A stretch of 8,516 nt of DNA, taken from NCBI GenBank assembly GCA_039934475.1, contig JBDTMC010000348.1, positions 1-8,516 of the forward strand, in the 5' to 3' direction. The stretch's first letter is position 1. The number at the start of each line of letters is the position of its first letter. Below the pieces are notes generated by a model that was not told the origin of the DNA, ran no database searches, and saw nothing but the letters and a program-made list of their open reading frames with translations. Positions 5,082 to 8,516 of this stretch are shown one piece after another. A program made the translations under genes and the position numbers. The DNA is from JBDTMC01 sp039934475 (GTDB taxonomy: Bacteria > Acidobacteriota > Terriglobia > Bryobacterales > Bryobacteraceae).

Positions 5082-6044
5082 TTGCCCACTCAGGTTTTAG
5101 CAGAATCCACGACGCGCGTATTCTCCGCTCCCTCCCAGGAATATCGCGACAAGTTCAACCAGACTTCGTTCCATTTCTCCCATAACCTTTCCGGCAATGA
5201 ACTCTTCGAGCTGCCACGGCTGGCCGCGCTTGCCAACAAACTGCTGGCTGAGCGAGGTCCGGCCAGTGTTCGGTGGCAGATCTCCGACGTTCCGGTAGAC
5301 AAGAAGTGGGCCGATGTCCCGCTCAACAAGCAACAGGAAAAGGTAGCGGAAGCAATCTCACACATGAACGAATCGGGGTCCTGGGTGCTGCTGTACAGCG
5401 TCCAGAACGATCCCGCCTACGCCGCGCTGCTGGATCGGGTCTTCGGCGAGTTGGAAGATGTCACAGGGGCGTCGCTTGCCGGTCGCGTCACCTGGAAGGA
5501 TGCCTATATCTTCATCGCGTCGCCGGGTTCTGTGACACCCTACCACATTGACCATGAAGCCACTTTCCTGTTCCAGGTCCACGGCCGCCGGGTCGCCAAC
5601 ATCTGGGATCCCAATGACCGGACGAATCTCACCGACCGCGAGATCGAGGAGTATTACATCGGCGATCTGGGAGCGGCCAACTATCGCCAGGAGAATCAGC
5701 AACGGGCAAAGGTCTACGATCTGGAGTCCGGAACCGGTGTCCACCACCCGATGCTCGCCCCTCACTGGTTCAAGAACGGGGGCGAGTACTCGGTGGCGCT
5801 CGGTGTTCATTTCTGTTTGCGGGATGCGGATGAAACCGCTCGCGTTTACCAGGTGAACCACTATCTGCGACGCATGGGATTGCAGCCGTCCGCCCCTGGC
5901 GTGTCAGCCTGGAAAGACGCGATTAAGAAGCTCGTTGTGGGTTTGTTCAGCAAGCGGAACCCAAAGAATAAGTTCGAACTGCTGCGCTCCGGCATTCGCC
6001 GCATGGTAGCGCCGCTCGATTGGGCGAAGAAGCTAAAGGCATAG
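5082..6044 (+). CDS. JmjC/cupin-like putative Fe(II)/2-oxoglutarate oxygenase
   Basis: The 320-aa protein appears to be a cytoplasmic cupin-fold oxygenase of the JmjC/Cupin_8 type. The metal-binding HxD is H155-I-D157 in SVTPYHIDHEATFLFQVHG, and the following strand QVHGRRVANIWDPND (165-179) matches the Q-x-x-G-x-K/R pattern of the fold. The distal histidine is probably H228 in APHWFKNGGEYSVAL, with H221/H222 as alternatives. Residues 1-130 are a mainly helical N-terminal part, and 260-320 a basic, helical C-terminal extension. No signal peptide is seen. JmjC-type enzymes hydroxylate proteins (including ribosomal proteins in bacteria) or small molecules; the substrate here is unknown. Proteins of this kind occur, as far as I recall, near polysaccharide genes, and here the gene converges on two glycosyltransferases. 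The TTG start is supported by AAGGA at 5070-5074 and a good promoter. Confidence 0.8.
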   Translation: MPTQVLAESTTRVFSAPSQEYRDKFNQTSFHFSHNLSGNELFELPRLAALANKLLAERGPASVRWQISDVPVDKKWADVPLNKQQEKVAEAISHMNESGSWVLLYSVQNDPAYAALLDRVFGELEDVTGASLAGRVTWKDAYIFIASPGSVTPYHIDHEATFLFQVHGRRVANIWDPNDRTNLTDREIEEYYIGDLGAANYRQENQQRAKVYDLESGTGVHHPMLAPHWFKNGGEYSVALGVHFCLRDADETARVYQVNHYLRRMGLQPSAPGVSAWKDAIKKLVVGLFSKRNPKNKFELLRSGIRRMVAPLDWAKKLKA

Positions 6045-6050
6045 GCAGCC

Positions 6051-7022
6051 CTACCAGGGAGCGGCCGGCGAGAGCCGTCCTCCCCGGGTATCCCGCCACG
6101 CTTGGCGGATCAGTTGGACCAAGGCCCGGCTTTCCGTAGCCTTTCCGTGGCCTCCCGAGAAGGCGCGATTCTTCACATAGCGAAATGCGTGCCAGCCGAG
6201 TTCCAGGCCGGTAACGGCCAGCACTCCCAGGCCATGATGCTTCCGATGATAGAGGAGACCGCTGCGAAGACGCCACAGCGTGGCCCGCGCATTCATGGTT
6301 CCCGCTTCCACTTTGGAGGATTCACCACCCAAGTGAATCACTCGGATTTCCGGCCAATACCAAACGGAATTACCCGCCATCTTCATCCTGCGGCAAAGAT
6401 CCACTTCTTCGTAATAGAAGAAAAACGCCGTATCAAAGCCGTGCAACCTCTGCAGCGGTTCCGTGCGAACAATCATGAAGGCGCCGGGCACCCAATCCAC
6501 TTCGGCCGGCTTGCTCTGGTCGGCCCACGTTCGATCAAACCGTCCGAAGAAGCTCGATTTCGGAAACTGGTACGCCAAGCCTGAGATCATCAGAAATTCG
6601 TTGAGCAGGGAAGGGAACAATCGCGCCGACGGCTGAGACTCTCCCTCGCGACCCACCAGCCTTGCTCCGCCAATGCCGGCTCGTGGATTCGCATCCATAA
6701 GCCGCACCGCGGCGGCCAGTGCATCCTGGCAAAGGAAGGCGTCTGAGTTCAGCAGCACACAGTATCGCCCACGTGCCTTCTCAATGCCGACGTTATTCGC
6801 ACCGGCGAAGCCCAGATTGGCCCCGGTCTGGATGACCAGGACTTCGGGAAACTCGGCCGCCACCATCTCTGAAGAACCATCCCGCGATGCATTGTCAATG
6901 ACAATCGTCTCTACTTGCAGACGACCGGTCTCTGCCCGGACCGTCTCCAGGCACTGCCGCAGAATTTCGCGGGTATTGTAGGAAACGATGAGGACCGATA
7001 CATCCGGCGCACCCTTGCCCAT
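6051..7022 (-). CDS. Glycosyltransferase family 2 (rhamnosyltransferase-like)
   Basis: The protein of 323 aa is an inverting GT-A glycosyltransferase, likely adding a sugar to a lipid-linked or growing glycan at the inner face of the membrane. Family marks run in order: VSVLIVSYNTREIL (8-21), VIDNASRDGS (41-50) with nucleotide-binding D43, ANLGFAGANNVGI (68-80), the metal-binding LLNSDAF (90-96), DWVPGAFMIVR (176-186), and GFDTAFFFYYEEVDLCRRM (195-213) holding the presumed catalytic acidic residues, then IRVIHLGGES. The order matches the WbbL/rhamnosyltransferase-like branch of GT2, although sugar and acceptor cannot be told. No transmembrane helix is obvious. The start ATG lies two bases after the stop of the upstream GT4 gene, with no independent promoter, so translation is probably coupled. 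Its 3' end faces the JmjC-like gene with six bases between the stops. Confidence 0.9.
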   Translation of the reverse strand: MGKGAPDVSVLIVSYNTREILRQCLETVRAETGRLQVETIVIDNASRDGSSEMVAAEFPEVLVIQTGANLGFAGANNVGIEKARGRYCVLLNSDAFLCQDALAAAVRLMDANPRAGIGGARLVGREGESQPSARLFPSLLNEFLMISGLAYQFPKSSFFGRFDRTWADQSKPAEVDWVPGAFMIVRTEPLQRLHGFDTAFFFYYEEVDLCRRMKMAGNSVWYWPEIRVIHLGGESSKVEAGTMNARATLWRLRSGLLYHRKHHGLGVLAVTGLELGWHAFRYVKNRAFSGGHGKATESRALVQLIRQAWRDTRGGRLSPAAPW

Positions 7023-7024
7023 CG

Positions 7025-8302
7025 TCAGATTCTTTCTCCAGTGCTCAGGTATTTCCCAAATATAGTGGCCAGCCGGTCAATGTTTGCCGGCAAATTATAC
7101 TTCTCGCTGACTCGGATTCTACCAGCCAAACCGATGCGGCTCCGTAAAGCGGGGTCGCTCACCAGTTCTGAGATCACCTGCGCTAGCGAATCAGGGTCGG
7201 ATGGCGAGATCAGATAGCCGTCAATGCCATTCCGCATCAGTTCCGGGATGCCGCCCACATACGTGCTGATGCACGGAATCTCCATAGCCATCGCTTCCAT
7301 CAGCGATACAGGAATTCCCTCGTCGAAGCTGGGTAGGGCGAAAATGTCAGCCTTGGCCAACGCCTCGCGAATCCGGTCTGGATTCATGGCTCCTTCCAGT
7401 TTCACGGTCCCTTCCAGTCCTCTCGCTTTGACCATCGCTTCCAGCGCCTTGCGTTCCGGACCATCGCCGATCAGTCTTGCCCGCACAGGCACGCCGGCCG
7501 CCGTCAGCTTCTCCATGGCTTGAATCAGGACACGGTGCCCCTTCACGGGCGCGAGCCGGGCAACACACACGATCTCCACGGTGGGAGTCTCGGACATTCC
7601 ACCGGCTGGTGAGAAATCATCCAAGTTAACCCCCAGTGGCGCAATCTCTAGCTTGTCCCAATGCGCCGCGTCCGAGATCTTCATCAATTGGGTTCTGGCG
7701 AAGTACCCGATGCAAGAGACAAATCGGCATTGACGGACCTTTTCAGCCAAACGGTGCCATGTGACGTCGTCGAATTCCTCCGGCCCATGCACGGTCATAG
7801 AGAGACTGGTTTGGAAGAGGCGGCTGGTGATCAGACCTACGCTGGCGCCTGAGGTCGCAAAGTGGACATGGAGATGTCGCTGTCCCTTTCGTTCCATCCA
7901 CTTCCCCAACAGAACGGCTTCCGCGAAGTAAAAGGTGTACCGCAGAACCCGGGACGGTGACGTTCCAGCCAGCCACCAGGCATAGGCCAGGCCCCGCAGG
8001 TAACTGAGGGGATGGCGCAAGGCGAACAGGATTTGTTCGGCAAGTACCGAGGCAATGGCGACGTTCTTGATGTAGTGTGTCGTCGCTGCCTCCGCGGCCT
8101 CTGCAGTGGAGAGTCCCGCCGCCGGCCTATCGGGAGAATTCACCGACGCCACATCGACGACGACACCCCTCTGCCGCAATCCTACAATCTCCCGCAGGAT
8201 GAACGTATGGGAGATCGCCGGATACTGGGTCACCAGGTAGGCAACCCGGATTTGTTTGCTTGAGGTGCCCGTGCGGTCGGACCTCAGTGCCGTTTCACTC
8301 AT
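7025..8302 (-). CDS. Glycosyltransferase family 4 (WcaL/AmsK-like)
   Basis: The protein of 425 aa is a retaining GT-B glycosyltransferase. The N-terminal domain begins RVAYLVTQYPAISHTFILREI (19-39), as in WcaL/AmsK-type enzymes of colanic acid and amylovoran synthesis, and includes HLHVHFATSGASVG (143-156) and TVHGPEEFDD (170-179). The C-terminal donor-binding domain shows VARLAPVKGHRVLIQAM (247-263), LIGDGPER (277-284) and the EX7E motif E328/E336 in FDEGIPVSLMEAM, followed by STYVGGIPELMRNGIDGYL. All expected motifs are intact and the length is normal. The start ATG at 8302 has only a weak purine-rich site upstream (AGG nine bases away). It is the first gene of a two-gene operon with the GT2 gene. 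The product is probably an exopolysaccharide or surface glycan; the exact sugar is unknown. Confidence 0.92.
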   Translation of the reverse strand: MSETALRSDRTGTSSKQIRVAYLVTQYPAISHTFILREIVGLRQRGVVVDVASVNSPDRPAAGLSTAEAAEAATTHYIKNVAIASVLAEQILFALRHPLSYLRGLAYAWWLAGTSPSRVLRYTFYFAEAVLLGKWMERKGQRHLHVHFATSGASVGLITSRLFQTSLSMTVHGPEEFDDVTWHRLAEKVRQCRFVSCIGYFARTQLMKISDAAHWDKLEIAPLGVNLDDFSPAGGMSETPTVEIVCVARLAPVKGHRVLIQAMEKLTAAGVPVRARLIGDGPERKALEAMVKARGLEGTVKLEGAMNPDRIREALAKADIFALPSFDEGIPVSLMEAMAMEIPCISTYVGGIPELMRNGIDGYLISPSDPDSLAQVISELVSDPALRSRIGLAGRIRVSEKYNLPANIDRLATIFGKYLSTGERI

Positions 8303-8516
8303 TTTTCTCTGCCTGTCGCTCTAAAGATCGGTCGAACGTGCACCGAACTTCATTATGAATGCTAAGGGGACCCAGGCGCAGGATAGCGGGTTTGCACATA
8401 GGAAACGTAGGCCTATCAGCGCGTTCTGAGCGAGAGTTTCCCGATCTCACTGGGTTATGACACCTTCCAGTAGAGTTTTCTGTAGCGCTTCGATTTTTGG
8501 AGTTCAGGAGGTGTAC
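8303..8516. other. Intergenic region upstream of the GT operon
   Basis: This 214-bp stretch should hold the promoter of the minus-strand GT4-GT2 operon and perhaps one for a plus-strand gene past the edge. On the minus strand CATAAT (reverse of 8350-8355) is a possible -10 box, but no good -35 lies 16-18 bp from it. An 8-bp palindrome TAGGCCTA (8408-8415) is too short to interpret. No coding sequence was recognised. Confidence 0.5.
8506..8513 (+). promoter_or_regulatory. Strong Shine-Dalgarno sequence at the right edge
   Basis: AGGAGGTG complements the 16S rRNA 3' end almost perfectly and lies three bases from the window end. A plus-strand start codon would be expected within a few bases beyond the edge, divergent from the glycosyltransferase operon. 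Confidence 0.45.

Noticed and set aside
5358..5861. Minus-strand open frame of 167 aa
   Set aside because: It lies wholly opposite the JmjC-like catalytic core and has no recognisable domain; a shadow of a GC-rich gene.
6102..6584. Plus-strand open frame of 160 aa
   Set aside because: It is antisense to the conserved part of the GT2 gene and shows no domain of its own.
8408..8415. Palindrome TAGGCCTA upstream of the glycosyltransferase operon
   Set aside because: Eight bases are expected by chance in a few kb, and no second copy or promoter spacing supports it.
1..8516. CRISPR array, insertion sequence, rRNA or complete tRNA
   Set aside because: No regularly spaced repeats, no transposase or integrase motifs, and no full cloverleaf were found on either strand by reading.

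Overview
This window most likely comes from an Acidobacteriota chromosome, probably of the Bryobacterales/Solibacter type. That placement is an inference from remembered family resemblance: the N-terminus of the S1 protein, the membrane part of the histidine kinase, and a small protein with a KSMLVFHRYGDRY-like core all look acidobacterial. The DNA is GC-rich, the coding regions use GC-rich codons, and two of the genes appear to start with TTG. No database search was possible.

Left part (1-1028, minus strand): the 5' two thirds or so of rpsA, encoding ribosomal protein S1, running off the left edge. Divergent from it is a three-gene plus-strand regulatory module: a membrane histidine kinase of the NtrB/AtoS type (1097-2374), a small stand-alone OmpR/PhoB-type winged-helix protein without receiver domain (2459-2770), and a complete NtrC-family sigma54 activator (2843-4195). 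The 68-bp gap between rpsA and the kinase holds a 6+1+6 palindrome that overlaps a sigma54-like -24/-12 element. The gap before the NtrC gene holds a perfect 16-bp palindrome. A plausible reading is a two-component system that works through sigma54 and may control its own operon, with the winged-helix protein as an unexplained third partner.

Middle (4196-5013): 368 bp with no convincing gene. It contains a 21-nt stretch that looks like the 3' end of a tRNA gene without the rest of the tRNA, and three strong inverted repeats. After it comes a minus-strand hypothetical gene whose N-terminal third looks unlike the rest. This is the most island-like or decayed part of the window.

Right part (5021-8302): a JmjC/cupin-like putative Fe(II)/2-oxoglutarate oxygenase on the plus strand, with a good sigma70-type promoter and Shine-Dalgarno site. 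It converges, with only 6 bp between stop codons, on a two-gene minus-strand operon of a GT4 and a GT2 glycosyltransferase (2-nt gap between them). The pair suggests assembly of a surface or exopolysaccharide. The last 214 bp are intergenic and end in a near-perfect Shine-Dalgarno sequence, so another plus-strand gene probably starts just past the right edge.

No phage gene, transposase, CRISPR array or complete tRNA/rRNA gene was found. The best candidates for something undescribed are the kinase / winged-helix / NtrC module with its palindromes and the JmjC-like oxygenase beside the glycosyltransferases. Neither is proven to be a new system.
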